DNA of 64,000 bases, from contig NZ_AZQN01000005.1 in assembly GCF_000566685.1 (NCBI RefSeq), forward strand, positions 1-64,000, in the 5' to 3' direction. The translations under genes and the position numbers were made by a program. The notes below the pieces were generated by a model. The model saw only the letters and a program-made list of their open reading frames with translations. It did no database searches and had not been told where the DNA came from. Shown here one piece after another: positions 17,039-26,466 of the stretch (the first letter of the stretch is position 1; each line of letters starts with the position of its first letter). Origin of the DNA: Dyadobacter tibetensis Y620-1 (GTDB taxonomy: Bacteria > Bacteroidota > Bacteroidia > Cytophagales > Spirosomataceae).

Positions 17039-17956
17039 TTATTTTTGTTGACTAGCCTTAAAGAGTTTTTGCTTCTCTTCTTTAGTAAGACTTTCATAAC
17101 CTGACTTCGAAATTTTATCCAAAATATGATCGATCTCGCCTTGATTGGGCATCTCAACACTGGCCGAGCTAGTAGTCTCTGCATATACATTCGTCGCTCT
17201 ATGGACTTCTTTTTGCCTGTAAGTAACGCGCATGGTGGGTTTCTTTCGAAATAAATTACTCCAAAAATTCATTAAGGAGTAGATGGGTGTTCCCAAATCT
17301 GTTCCATTTTGTAGCATTTTCACGAATATAAAACCTACTAAAGCACCACCTAAATGGGCCAAGTTCCCTCCTGCATTGGGGCCAATCGTTTGTGCCAACG
17401 AAAGTATGATATAAAAAAGGGCGATAAATTTGATCCTTATAGGGCCCAGGAAAATGAGGTTGAAAGTATAATTGGGCAGCAGGGTGGCTGCGCCAACAGC
17501 AACTGAAAATGCGGCTGCAGAAGCCCCCAACATGCCAGATCCTTGAATGCTATTTTGAAAAAAGGGTAGTAAATTGTAGATAACGATATAGACCAGGCCG
17601 CCGGCAATACCCCCTAACAGGTAGAGTGCCACTACTCGCTTGGCTCCCAGATACTCATCAATCAGCCTGCCAAACCAATAGAGAAAAAGCATATTAAAAA
17701 GGATATGAAAAATATCCTCATGGGCAAAAAAGTAGGTGATTATCGTCCAGGGCTTAAAAGCTAGTACGGACAAGTCAGCCGGTAGCTGTACTTGTTGCAA
17801 TATCCAGGCATATATGCCTGAGGCCTGCGAAAGGGTCAATATAATTTTGGCCAACAACAGCACGAGGAATACGGCCGTATTGGTGAGGATAATCTTAACC
17901 AACGCATTTTCCGATTTGGAAAACTCCCTTTTTATATCATTAACAAAGTGGCTCAT
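17039..17956 (-). CDS. Rhomboid-family intramembrane serine protease (second of two)
   Basis: A 305-residue polytopic membrane protease. The catalytic pair is present: serine in GMLGASAAAFSV (about residue 146) and histidine in NLAHLGGALVGF (about residue 200). HEDIFHILFNMLFLYWFG is the conserved HxxxN region of an early helix. A cytoplasmic tail of about 90 residues follows, ending in a short helical EIDHILDKISKSGYESL segment seen in Bacteroidota rhomboids. Substrates are unknown. It begins 3 bp after the stop of the upstream rhomboid gene, so the two are cotranscribed downstream of mutL. Confidence 0.93.
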   Translation of the reverse strand: MSHFVNDIKREFSKSENALVKIILTNTAVFLVLLLAKIILTLSQASGIYAWILQQVQLPADLSVLAFKPWTIITYFFAHEDIFHILFNMLFLYWFGRLIDEYLGAKRVVALYLLGGIAGGLVYIVIYNLLPFFQNSIQGSGMLGASAAAFSVAVGAATLLPNYTFNLIFLGPIRIKFIALFYIILSLAQTIGPNAGGNLAHLGGALVGFIFVKMLQNGTDLGTPIYSLMNFWSNLFRKKPTMRVTYRQKEVHRATNVYAETTSSASVEMPNQGEIDHILDKISKSGYESLTKEEKQKLFKASQQK

Positions 17957-17959
17957 TAT

Positions 17960-18763
17960 TTAGTAAAAATTGGTTCTTTGCGTGTTCCAGTAGCGTAATA
18001 GTATATAGGCAAAAAGCATTCCTCCAATATGAGCAAAGTGGGCCACGTTGTCTGACTGAACGTTTTGTATGCCGGCATATAATTCATAAAGTCCGTAAAA
18101 AGTAACAAAATATTTAGCCTTGATTGGGAACGGAAAGAAAAGTAAAAAAAGTTCAGTATTAGGAAATAACAGACCAAAAGCCATTAAAATACCGAATATA
18201 GCCCCCGAAGCACCCACCATTGGCGTGTTTATCAGACGATTGTAGTAACTCTGCACAAAATCAATACTGTACTGAATATAAGAAGAATCATTTGGATTCT
18301 CTTCAAATTTATTTAAAAATTCTAAACTGGATTGGTATAAGCCCTTTGCGTGCTGGCTCATAAAGTCTACCATACCATCGGGGGTGGGGTACTGCGTATA
18401 TAGGGCTGCAGCCTCTCTTATCTGACTGTTTTCAAAATAATCGATACCCGAGAATAATAGACCCGCTCCAATGCCTGTAAACATATAAAATATCAGAAAT
18501 TTCTTAGGCCCCCACATGCGCTCTAGCATGGGGCCAAACATAAACAGACCGAACATATTCCCAAACAAGTGCGAAAAACCACCGTGTAAGAACATATAAG
18601 TTACAAATTGGTAAGGAGCAAAGTCGGGAGATAACAGTGACCTTAATGCGAAGGCATTGGTTAGGTTAATAATATAGGCATTGATAATAAATACAACGAT
18701 ATTGATTATTAGCAGGTTCTTGACCGTTGGTGTAAGGCTAAGCATAGTTGAATTCTGAGTCAA
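17960..18763 (-). CDS. Rhomboid-family intramembrane serine protease (first of two)
   Basis: A 267-residue rhomboid with serine in MVGASGAIFGI (about residue 185) and histidine in VAHFAHIGGM (about residue 244). FLHGGFSHLFGNMFGLFMFG is the conserved second-helix region. An insertion of about 65 polar residues sits between helices 3 and 4 (about 110-175), larger than in most members. Sequence differs from the neighbouring rhomboid, so these are ancient paralogs and not a recent duplication. Met7 is an alternative start. It follows mutL after 93 bp. Confidence 0.93.
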   Translation of the reverse strand: MTQNSTMLSLTPTVKNLLIINIVVFIINAYIINLTNAFALRSLLSPDFAPYQFVTYMFLHGGFSHLFGNMFGLFMFGPMLERMWGPKKFLIFYMFTGIGAGLLFSGIDYFENSQIREAAALYTQYPTPDGMVDFMSQHAKGLYQSSLEFLNKFEENPNDSSYIQYSIDFVQSYYNRLINTPMVGASGAIFGILMAFGLLFPNTELFLLFFPFPIKAKYFVTFYGLYELYAGIQNVQSDNVAHFAHIGGMLFAYILLRYWNTQRTNFY

Positions 18764-18856
18764 TAAAATTTAAATTATAACCTCCGTTCCTCCATTTTTG
18801 TTTCAAATGGAGCCTACTAAAGTGCGAAGAAGAACGGAATTCTATTTTCCTAAACA

Positions 18857-20743
18857 CTATTTAAAGATGGTGGCTAGCTTATCCATAGTCAATAATACGA
18901 TGATGGCTTCTCCTCCCGGTGTCCGGTTGGGGTCAGTAGATGCGAAAAGCTGATTGATCAGGGTGTGGATCTCTAATGTAGACAGTTTTACGGCATAGCG
19001 AACGGCAAAGCGCCTAGCTAAGGAGCGCGATAAGCTTTCCAGCTTCTTTAGTTTTAAGTCGGAATAGCTTTGTTTGAGCTGTTCCAGCAACTCTTCAAAA
19101 AGATCCTGTTCGCTCTCTTCGGGAAGATCGGCTGGAATTCCCCGAATGATCAGCTGATTCGTTCCAAATTCGTCAAATTCAAATCCTAAACTCCGGATTT
19201 GTTCTCGGGTTTCCTGAACCAGTTGCATATCAGATGGAGATACCCGGATCGTTTTTGGAAATAGCAGTTGCTGGCAGGCCCCATTTCTATTGCTGAGCAT
19301 TCTTCGGTAGCGTTCAAAAAGTATTCGCTCGTAGGCGGCCTTTTGGTCGATCAGCATAATGCCATCTTTTACCTGGGAAAGGATGTAGCGGTTGTGCAGC
19401 TGAAAGGTGATGGCATCGCTTTCGGGGGCTGCAATGACTTCAGAAGCCATGCGATTGACCTTACTCGCTACAGTCCTGGATTGTTCCAGGTAGGCTGACG
19501 GGCGAGAGCCACCCGAGCTACTGGTCTCAAAGGAACTAATATCCCCGGCACTACCATCGGTACTCTGCAATCCCTCGAATAATTTATTCCAGTTGGTAAG
19601 GTTGCTTTTAGAATGACTATCACCTGGTTTATGCGACTGCGCGGCCCAGTCTGGCGTCACCGCCCTAGGAGCTGAGCCTTGCGATGGCTCGGTACTGCCT
19701 GGATTTAAGAAGTTAATATTATCGTCGAAGTCTATAGATTGAGAAAGGTTGTAAACCCCTACTGCCTTTTTTACAGCAGCCATCAGGATTGCATAGACGG
19801 ATTTCTCATCGTCGAACTTTATTTCTGTTTTTGTTGGGTGTATATTAATATCAATATGTGCGGGATCAATTTCAATGAATAGCACATAAAATGGATGACT
19901 TCCATCGGGGATGGTCCCATCGAAAGCATTGAGCACCGCATGGTGCATATAGCTATGCTTGATAAATCGATCGTTGACGAAGAAATATTGTTCCCCCCGT
20001 GTTTTACGGGCATATTCGGGCTTCCCTATAAAGCCTCGTACATTAATATAGGAGGTCTCTTCCTGGCAAAAGGCCAGTTGTTCCCTATAGCTTTTGCCAA
20101 ATATATCTATAATCCTACGGACCAGCTTTCCTGCCTGAAGGTTAAAAATTTCGGTATCGTTATGAAATAAGGTGAGGCTCACATCGGGATGGGCCAGTGC
20201 AATCCGCTGAAACTCGTCCAGCACATGACGCATTTCTACAGAGTTAGACTTCAAAAAGTTGCGGCGGGCAGGAACGTTAAAAAATAAATTTTTCACCGAA
20301 AAACTCGTCCCAGTCTCACAGGCGATGGCTTCCTGAGCCTTTATTTCCGAAGCTTCTATGCGGATTAAGGTTCCCAATTCATCCTCTTCCGTTTTGGTTT
20401 TGAGCTCCACCTGAGCTACTGCAGCAATGGAAGCGAGGGCTTCTCCTCGGAAACCCATGGTCCGGATCTTAAACAGATCGTCGGATTGACGTATTTTGGA
20501 AGTGGCATGACGTTCGAAGGACATGCGTGCATCCGTCTGTGTCATACCTGCCCCATTATCAATGATCTGTATTAGTGTGCGGCCTGCTTCTTTTAGGATC
20601 ACTTGAATGCTAGTGGCTTGGGCATCGATGGCGTTCTCAAGCAATTCTTTCACCACCGATGCGGGGCGTTGCACCACTTCACCGGCCGCTATTTGGTTGG
20701 CGATTGAATCAGGTAATAACTGTATGATATCCGACGATGGCAT
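18857..20743 (-). CDS. mutL: DNA mismatch repair protein MutL
   Basis: A 628-residue mismatch-repair ATPase of the GHKL family. N-terminal motifs are clear: IANQIAAGEVVQRPASVVKE, IIDNGAGMT, TMGFRGEALASIAAV and the transducer domain. The C-terminal dimerisation domain follows a polar linker (about 340-420). The zinc-nuclease DQHAxxE motif is replaced by DQKAAYERILFER, so the endonuclease site may be altered; the DQ(H)A(A)HE residues vary in this phylum and the change needs care. The mutL-rhomboid-rhomboid order has been seen in related genomes. Confidence 0.96.
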   Translation of the reverse strand: MPSSDIIQLLPDSIANQIAAGEVVQRPASVVKELLENAIDAQATSIQVILKEAGRTLIQIIDNGAGMTQTDARMSFERHATSKIRQSDDLFKIRTMGFRGEALASIAAVAQVELKTKTEEDELGTLIRIEASEIKAQEAIACETGTSFSVKNLFFNVPARRNFLKSNSVEMRHVLDEFQRIALAHPDVSLTLFHNDTEIFNLQAGKLVRRIIDIFGKSYREQLAFCQEETSYINVRGFIGKPEYARKTRGEQYFFVNDRFIKHSYMHHAVLNAFDGTIPDGSHPFYVLFIEIDPAHIDINIHPTKTEIKFDDEKSVYAILMAAVKKAVGVYNLSQSIDFDDNINFLNPGSTEPSQGSAPRAVTPDWAAQSHKPGDSHSKSNLTNWNKLFEGLQSTDGSAGDISSFETSSSGGSRPSAYLEQSRTVASKVNRMASEVIAAPESDAITFQLHNRYILSQVKDGIMLIDQKAAYERILFERYRRMLSNRNGACQQLLFPKTIRVSPSDMQLVQETREQIRSLGFEFDEFGTNQLIIRGIPADLPEESEQDLFEELLEQLKQSYSDLKLKKLESLSRSLARRFAVRYAVKLSTLEIHTLINQLFASTDPNRTPGGEAIIVLLTMDKLATIFK

Positions 20744-20976
20744 GATGAAAGAGTAGAATTGGTATGCTGTAACAAATTAACAAATTTTTTTCAAGAGCTT
20801 CAGTACATGTAAAGGTACTGCTCTCACGATAGAAAACCCGATTCTGTCCATCTGAGCTGAATAATGATATTTTTTATTGAAATTTTTACTAAAATTCCTT
20901 TTTATTCATTAATATTGAAGATTATAACCAAACCAATTTTTTGTTTTCCTCCTCCCTTTAGCCTTTAGTTAAATTT

Positions 20977-21141
20977 ATGAAAGCACCCTTAGTAAAAAAA
21001 ATTAATCTTACAATGGCCCTTCAGTGGTTCATTTTCCTTCCTATCATTTTCCCGTTATGCATTGTTTTCGGGGCAATTGAGGGGGTGGGGCGTATGATAG
21101 AAAAAATGGCTCTCCGTATGAGAGAAGATATAGAAGTCTGA
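20977..21141 (+). CDS. Small single-pass membrane protein, 54 residues
   Basis: The frame runs from ATG 20977 to TGA 21141: a basic N-terminus (MKAPLVKKINLTMALQ), one hydrophobic helix (WFIFLPIIFPLCIVFGAI), and a charged C-terminal tail (MIEKMALRMREDIEV) with positive residues toward the cytoplasm. It is the only reading frame in a 516-bp gap and it ends 70 bp before a strong hairpin terminator, which supports real expression. Function unknown; I recognise no family. Confidence 0.6.
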   Translation: MKAPLVKKINLTMALQWFIFLPIIFPLCIVFGAIEGVGRMIEKMALRMREDIEV

Positions 21142-21213
21142 TATATACAGCCAACGCCGTCTGGAGCAGGTTAAACCTTTATTAAATTTTTTCAAAGATG
21201 TATTATATTATTA

Positions 21214-21250
21214 AACGACAAAAGGCTGCCATAAGCAGCCTTTTGTCGTT
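21214..21250. terminator. Perfect 16-bp stem terminator
   Basis: AACGACAAAAGGCTGC (21214-21229) pairs exactly with its reverse complement at 21235-21250, loop CATAA. It lies between a plus-strand small gene and the 3' end of the minus-strand nagB fusion gene, so it probably serves both. Confidence 0.9.
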
Positions 21251-21259
21251 ATCTATGAT

Positions 21260-23239
21260 TTATAATTTCCATCTTACGAAGGCTTCCATGGCCTCATACT
21301 CGGCCAGGCCAAGATCGTCGTAAAGTTGTGCGGTACCGCGGTTCCTCTCTTCAGCGCGTTGCCAGAATTCTCTGGAATCCTCACCCTGGAATACCACCCC
21401 ATCTTTTTGCGATTGATGTTTGAAAATTCCTTGCCGCTTTTTAAGCACCTGGTCGGGGCTCATAGGAACAGCCATTTCGATTTCGTAGATGTCCCACTCT
21501 GCCCAGGCACCACGGTATAGCCATACCCAGCAGTCTTTCATAAATGTCTTGTGCTTCGACCGCTCCAGGGCCGCCTCGATGGCGTCCCAGCATACCTTAT
21601 GGGTGCCATGCGGATCGGCGAAATCACCTGCAGCATAGATTTGGTGGGGTTTGATCTCTTCGATGATGTCCTCGATAATTTTAATATCGGCATCGGAAAT
21701 AGGGTTTTTCTGTACGGTGCCTGTTTCGTAGAACGGCATGTTCAAGAAATGAGCATTCTCAGTAGGAATGCCCACGAACCGACAAGTAGCCTTAGCCTCA
21801 CCCCTCCGGATGATTCCCTTTACCTGACGGATTTCAGGTGTATCGATTTCGCTGTCCTTAGTATGGCGGAGGAAGTTTTTAGCTTCTCCGAATAAGTCTT
21901 TTGATTTGGCACTTTTGACTTCAAAGTTTTGGTCGAAGTCTACAACGAACTCCATAAAGCGCAGCGCTTCATCGTCGGCTACAGCGATATTTCCAGAGGT
22001 CTGATAGGCTACATGTACTTCATGACCCTGGTCTACCAGGCGCTGGAAGGTACCACCCATAGAAATAATATCGTCGTCGGGATGGGGGCTGAAAATAAGC
22101 ACACGCTTTTTCGCCGGCTCGGCTCGCTCCGGACGATTGGTGTCGTCGGCGTTAGGCTTGCCACCTGGCCATCCAGTAATGGTATGCTGCAACTGGTTAA
22201 AAACATCTATGTTAATTTCGTAACTAGAACCATGTTGTGCTAATAAATCGCTCATACCATGGTCGTTATAGTCTTTGTCGGTCAGTTTCAGAATGGGTTT
22301 GCGAAGGGTTGCAGAAAGATAGGTTACCGCTTTCTTGATCATCTTGTTGTCCCATACCACGGTGTCAACGGCCCAAGGCGTTTTTACGCGGGTAAGTTCG
22401 GAAGCTGCACTCTCGTCTACAACGAAGGAAACGTTAGGGTGAGCCTGTAGATAAGATGCCGGTACATGCTCTGTTACGGGCCCTTCCACCGACTGGCGTA
22501 TTACCGTAGCTTTGCGTTCACCCCAGGCTAGTAACACAATGCGGCGAGCATTCAGAATAGGCGTGATACCCATGGTAATGGCCTTACGAGGAACTTTATG
22601 AAGGCCTCCAAATTCCATTGAGGCGGCTGACCTTGTGGAATGGTCCAAAGTGATCAGACGAGTCCGGGAGTTGATTAAGGCTCCTGGCTCATTAAAGCCC
22701 ACATGGCCGTTGCCCCCTATTCCAAGCAGCTGGAAGTCCAGACCTCCTACCGCATTGATCTTGTTTTCATATGAGGTGCAAAAATCGGCGATGGACTCTC
22801 CTGGAACGGTGCCAGAAGGGAGGTAATAGTTTTCCTTCGGAATATCCACATGGTCAAACAACTGCTCCTTCATAAAGCGGTGGTAGCTGTGGATGGAGTC
22901 AGGCTCCATAGGATAGTATTCGTCCAGATTAAAAGTGATTACGTTTTTGAAACTTAATCCCTCTTCCTGGTGCATTTTGACCAAAAGGGCATATACCGTT
23001 TTGGGGGATGAGCCGGTGGCCAATCCTAGGACGCAAGGCTTGCCTTCCTTTTGTTTCTTGCGAATCAAATCGGCAATCTCCTTGGCTACAGCCGCAGAGG
23101 CCTCTTTGGAATTGGCGAAGATTCGGGTTGCAATTTTTTCATAAGTGATGGGTTGCCCGATGGTGCCACTAGTAGGATTGTCGACGTTGCTTGCCGTTTG
23201 CATCAGAATAGTTTGCGGGTTGAGCGCTTGTTGGTCCAT
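21260..23239 (-). CDS. nagB: Glucosamine-6-phosphate deaminase fused to a PIG-L deacetylase domain
   Basis: A 659-residue two-domain protein. The first half is NagB: FNLDEYYPM with the catalytic Asp/Glu, LLGIGGNGHVGFNEPG, and the HxTR-like DHSTRSAA. It converts glucosamine 6-phosphate to fructose 6-phosphate and ammonia. From about residue 380, after a charged linker, comes a PIG-L/LmbE domain with the zinc motif FSPHPDDDIISMGGT and a distal GDFADPHGTHKVCWDA. PIG-L enzymes remove N-acetyl groups from amino sugars, so the fusion may couple deacetylation and deamination. The arrangement is known in Bacteroidota; the second activity is inferred. Confidence 0.95.
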   Translation of the reverse strand: MDQQALNPQTILMQTASNVDNPTSGTIGQPITYEKIATRIFANSKEASAAVAKEIADLIRKKQKEGKPCVLGLATGSSPKTVYALLVKMHQEEGLSFKNVITFNLDEYYPMEPDSIHSYHRFMKEQLFDHVDIPKENYYLPSGTVPGESIADFCTSYENKINAVGGLDFQLLGIGGNGHVGFNEPGALINSRTRLITLDHSTRSAASMEFGGLHKVPRKAITMGITPILNARRIVLLAWGERKATVIRQSVEGPVTEHVPASYLQAHPNVSFVVDESAASELTRVKTPWAVDTVVWDNKMIKKAVTYLSATLRKPILKLTDKDYNDHGMSDLLAQHGSSYEINIDVFNQLQHTITGWPGGKPNADDTNRPERAEPAKKRVLIFSPHPDDDIISMGGTFQRLVDQGHEVHVAYQTSGNIAVADDEALRFMEFVVDFDQNFEVKSAKSKDLFGEAKNFLRHTKDSEIDTPEIRQVKGIIRRGEAKATCRFVGIPTENAHFLNMPFYETGTVQKNPISDADIKIIEDIIEEIKPHQIYAAGDFADPHGTHKVCWDAIEAALERSKHKTFMKDCWVWLYRGAWAEWDIYEIEMAVPMSPDQVLKKRQGIFKHQSQKDGVVFQGEDSREFWQRAEERNRGTAQLYDDLGLAEYEAMEAFVRWKL

Positions 23240-23355
23240 AGTTTTTTGAAATGAAAATATGTTTCAGAGTTTAAGAATAGTTTTTCCCTACGACAAAATC
23301 CCCTTTCCAATGGGTCTCCAGGGCTTATTTTGAAGATATGCTCTTCGTTAACAGC

Positions 23356-23364
23356 ACAAAAATA
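23356..23364 (-). promoter_or_regulatory. -7 element upstream of the nagB fusion gene
   Basis: TATTTTTGT on the minus strand is an exact TAnnTTTGY match about 117 bp before the nagB start codon, giving a leader of about 110 nt. Confidence 0.4.
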
Positions 23365-23527
23365 CGATTCAATTCGAATATTATTAAAAAAATTTAAAAA
23401 TAACCAAATTTGAGCTTTTTTTATTTAGCGCATTCCAGGTAAATATATGAAAGGCGGGCCTTGATTACAATACGGCTCCTTGGCAATAATTATAAGAAGG
23501 GAATTTTCATTACCGAAGAAATGCACG

Positions 23528-23536
23528 TATTTTTGC
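23528..23536 (+). promoter_or_regulatory. -7 element of glyA
   Basis: TATTTTTGC matches TAnnTTTGY exactly and lies 42 bp before the glyA start. The -33 region is weak. Confidence 0.55.
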
Positions 23537-23577
23537 ACTTTAAAGTAGAAAACAATTTTTAACATCCCGTCAATCCC

Positions 23578-24882
23578 ATGTCTACACTCATAAGCGTTGA
23601 ACGTGACACAACTATTTTTGATCTAATTAATAGAGAGAAGCACAGGCAAGAGTCTGGTATCGAGCTGATTGCTTCTGAGAACTTCACGTCGCCTCAGGTT
23701 ATGGAAGCTGCAGGAAGCGTTCTTACCAATAAATATGCCGAAGGACTACCAGGCAAGCGCTATTATGGTGGCTGTGAAGTAGTAGACGAAATAGAGCAGA
23801 TCGCTATAGATCGCTTGAAGACCTTATTTGGCGCCACTTGGGCTAACGTTCAGCCCCATTCAGGAGCTCAGGCTAATACGGCGGTTTTTCTTGCCTGTCT
23901 GAATCCTGGTGATAAAATTATGGGATTCAATCTGGCACATGGAGGCCACTTGTCACATGGTTCGCCGGTGAATATTTCAGGAAAATATTTCCAGCCCGTA
24001 TTTTATGGGGTAGAGGCAGAAACAGGTTTGATAGACTGGGACAAGGTAGAGCAGCAGGCCATACAGGAAAAACCTAAGTTGCTGATCTGTGGGGCTTCTG
24101 CATATAGCCGTGACTGGGACTATGCCCGTCTGCGGAGCATAGCCGATCAAGTTGGAGCCTTACTTTTAGCCGATATTTCTCACCCCGCAGGACTTATAGC
24201 GAAAGGCCTTCTTAACGACCCCTTCGATCATTGTCATATAGTTACCACCACTACACATAAAACCCTGAGAGGGCCTCGTGGTGGAGTAATTATGATGCGT
24301 AATGACTTCGAAAATCCATTTGGTATTACCACAGCCAAAGGTCAGATCCGTATGATGTCGTCGCTTTTGGATTCTGGGGTTTTTCCAGGTACTCAAGGAG
24401 GGCCATTAGAGCATATCATTGCGGCGAAGGCCATCGCTTTCGGAGAGGCGCTTTCCGACGGATATTCTAATTATGCTCATCAGGTAGCCAAAAATGCGCA
24501 GGCTATGGCCTCTGCATTCGTTGACAAAGGGTATAAGATTATTTCTGGCGGTACCGACAACCATTTGATGCTGATCGATCTTCGTACCAAAAACGGTTTG
24601 GACTCCGGTCTGACTGGCCGCTTGGCTGAGAATACTTTGATTAAAGCCGATATCACCATTAATAAGAATATGGTTCCTTTCGACGATAAATCACCCATGG
24701 TAACCTCTGGTATTCGCGTAGGTACTGCCGCTGTAACGACCCGGGGAATGGTAGAAAGCGATATGGGACGCATCGTAGAGATGATCGACACTGTATTGAT
24801 GAACCATGATCAGGATAACAAAATTGCTGCAGTTAAGCTGGAAATAAACAGTTGGATGAAGCAATTTCCCTTATACGTTTAA
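23578..24882 (+). CDS. glyA: Serine hydroxymethyltransferase
   Basis: A 434-residue PLP enzyme that interconverts serine and glycine while loading tetrahydrofolate with a one-carbon unit. The pyridoxal lysine is Lys228 in [14 protein letters not shown]. Other family landmarks are [10 protein letters not shown] near residue 30, the [13 protein letters not shown] block and [11 protein letters not shown]. Length and start ([14 protein letters not shown]) fit the family. It is monocistronic, followed by a hairpin terminator. Confidence 0.97.
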   Translation: MSTLISVERDTTIFDLINREKHRQESGIELIASENFTSPQVMEAAGSVLTNKYAEGLPGKRYYGGCEVVDEIEQIAIDRLKTLFGATWANVQPHSGAQANTAVFLACLNPGDKIMGFNLAHGGHLSHGSPVNISGKYFQPVFYGVEAETGLIDWDKVEQQAIQEKPKLLICGASAYSRDWDYARLRSIADQVGALLLADISHPAGLIAKGLLNDPFDHCHIVTTTTHKTLRGPRGGVIMMRNDFENPFGITTAKGQIRMMSSLLDSGVFPGTQGGPLEHIIAAKAIAFGEALSDGYSNYAHQVAKNAQAMASAFVDKGYKIISGGTDNHLMLIDLRTKNGLDSGLTGRLAENTLIKADITINKNMVPFDDKSPMVTSGIRVGTAAVTTRGMVESDMGRIVEMIDTVLMNHDQDNKIAAVKLEINSWMKQFPLYV

Positions 24883-24905
24883 TCGGAAATAGGTTTTAAA
24901 TAGCT

Positions 24906-24952
24906 GATAGACTGCGTTTTCAATATGCTATTGAGTCGCAGTCTATCCGTTT
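24906..24952 (+). terminator. Terminator after glyA
   Basis: GATAGACTGCG (24906-24916) pairs with CGCAGTCTATC (24937-24947), followed by CGTTTTA. It lies 24 bp past the glyA stop. Confidence 0.7.
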
Positions 24953-25067
24953 TATGTGGGAATATAATCAGGGAAAGCTAGCCTATTATGGTGAGGATAT
25001 TCCTTAGCAATTTTGGCTGAGGCCAATTTCGTATCATATTTGCCCTAAAGAATTGTGCGCTAACTTG

Positions 25068-25098
25068 TTTTGACTTAATAAAGTTTTCATAACTTTGC
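25068..25098 (+). promoter_or_regulatory. Promoter of the TPR protein gene
   Basis: TTTTG (25068-25072) and the exact -7 element TAACTTTGC (25090-25098) are 17 bp apart. The predicted transcript would start near 25105. The site overlaps the first codons of the longer frame starting at 25095, which fixes the start at 25122. Confidence 0.65.
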
Positions 25099-25121
25099 AC
25101 TCCAAAATTGAATTAATTGAT

Positions 25122-25823
25122 ATGAGCAAGAAAAATACGGATACTTCCGGGCTTGAAATAATAGAAACTCCTGAAGCACTAGCAGGCCAGATAAATAAGG
25201 CCGAGGACTTTTTTGTGAAGAACCGCAAAGTGCTAATGGGCGTAGGCGGTGCCATTTTGTTAGCTATCGTGGCTTTTGGTGCCTACCGGTTTTATATTGA
25301 CAGCCAGGAAGATACTGCACAGGCTGCTCTTTCTAATGTAGTTTACGATTTTGAGGCTGATTCTTTACAAGCGGCTTTGAACGGAAGTGGAGGAAACGAA
25401 GGTTTGCTCTCGATTGCCGATAGCTATAAGGGGACAGATGCTAGTAATCTGGCAAATTTTTATGCCGGTGTAGCCCTTCTTAAGCAAGGGAAATATGATG
25501 AAGCTATTAGCCATTTAGAGGCTTTCGGTTCATCCGACCTATTGGTAGAGGCACGTGCCAAGGCCTTGATTGGTGATGCCTATATGGAAAAAAATCAATT
25601 TGCCGAAGCAGTGTCTGCCTATAAGAAGGCTGTAGATAGCAAATCGAATCAATATTTTACTCCCGTTTATTTGATGAAGCTCGCTTTGGCTCAGGAAAAA
25701 GCGAATCAGCTGGCCGACGCCGCCTCCAGTTATAAACGGATTGTAGACGAATTCCCTCTTTCCTCGGAAGTGGTGAACGCGAAGAAATATATGGGATTAA
25801 TTGAGGGACAGGTCGGCAAATAA
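25122..25823 (+). CDS. Membrane-anchored tetratricopeptide-repeat protein
   Basis: A 233-residue protein with a cytoplasmic N-terminus of about 40 residues, one transmembrane helix (LMGVGGAILLAIVAFGAYRF, about 38-57) and a periplasmic helical-repeat domain. TPR-like units are recognisable in GVALLKQGKYDEAISHLEAF, GDAYMEKNQFAEAVSAYKKA and LAQEKANQLADAASSYKRIV. The overall form is like YfgM of the Sec-associated chaperone network, but homology is not shown. It sits upstream of ribH, separated by a terminator. The start is supported by a promoter directly upstream. Confidence 0.88.
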   Translation: MSKKNTDTSGLEIIETPEALAGQINKAEDFFVKNRKVLMGVGGAILLAIVAFGAYRFYIDSQEDTAQAALSNVVYDFEADSLQAALNGSGGNEGLLSIADSYKGTDASNLANFYAGVALLKQGKYDEAISHLEAFGSSDLLVEARAKALIGDAYMEKNQFAEAVSAYKKAVDSKSNQYFTPVYLMKLALAQEKANQLADAASSYKRIVDEFPLSSEVVNAKKYMGLIEGQVGK

Positions 25824-25848
25824 TGAGTGATCATTGCTGTCTCTAGTT

Positions 25849-25889
25849 AAAAAGGATAAGGCCGACCGAGGTCTTATCCTTTTTTTGTT
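25849..25889 (+). terminator. Terminator after the TPR protein gene
   Basis: AAAAAGGATAAG pairs with CTTATCCTTTTT across 25850-25885, followed by more T residues. Confidence 0.85.
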
Positions 25890-25920
25890 TTTTGTATAAG
25901 CTATTTATTTAAAAATCGAT

Positions 25921-26415
25921 ATGTCAACTGCCGATAAAAATTTAAGTGTGTTTTCTACTGCAGCGCTTCCCAACATCAGTTCCCGCAAATTTGCCCTCGT
26001 GGTGGCCGAATGGAATGAGGAGGTCACCGAGAAACTTTTTGAAGGGGCCTATAACACCCTGATACAATACGGTGCGCTGCCCGAAAACATTGTCAGAGGT
26101 AATGTCCCAGGGAGCTTCGAGCTATCCCTGGCTGCTCATTGGTATGCCCAACGCCCCGAGATAGATGCCGTCATCGCATTAGGGGTAGTAATACAAGGAG
26201 AAACCAAGCATAATGATTATATCAATCATGCCGTGGCTCAGGGGATAACCAACGCTAGTATCGCCAATAATAAGCCCATCATTTTCGGCGTGCTCACCCC
26301 CAATACCATGGAGCAGGCCCTGGACAGAGCAGGCGGGGTTCATGGCAATAAAGGCGATGAAGCGGCCATAACGGCCATCAAGATGGTAGGACTCAAAGAG
26401 CAAGTTCTATCCTAA
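25921..26415 (+). CDS. ribH: 6,7-dimethyl-8-ribityllumazine synthase
   Basis: A 164-residue riboflavin-pathway enzyme that condenses the ribityl-amino-uracil with 3,4-dihydroxy-2-butanone 4-phosphate. The substrate-binding segments are VVAEWNEEVTEKLFEGA, VPGSFELSLAA, VIALGVVIQGETKHNDYI with the catalytic histidine, and PIIFGVLTPNTMEQALDRAG. Members form pentamers or icosahedral capsids. Other rib genes are not in the window. It is followed by lysC after 51 bp, possibly cotranscribed. Confidence 0.96.
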   Translation: MSTADKNLSVFSTAALPNISSRKFALVVAEWNEEVTEKLFEGAYNTLIQYGALPENIVRGNVPGSFELSLAAHWYAQRPEIDAVIALGVVIQGETKHNDYINHAVAQGITNASIANNKPIIFGVLTPNTMEQALDRAGGVHGNKGDEAAITAIKMVGLKEQVLS

Positions 26416-26466
26416 AGCAAGCTTTTCATGTATAGTCATTCACATTTATATATTTAATATTCCCTT

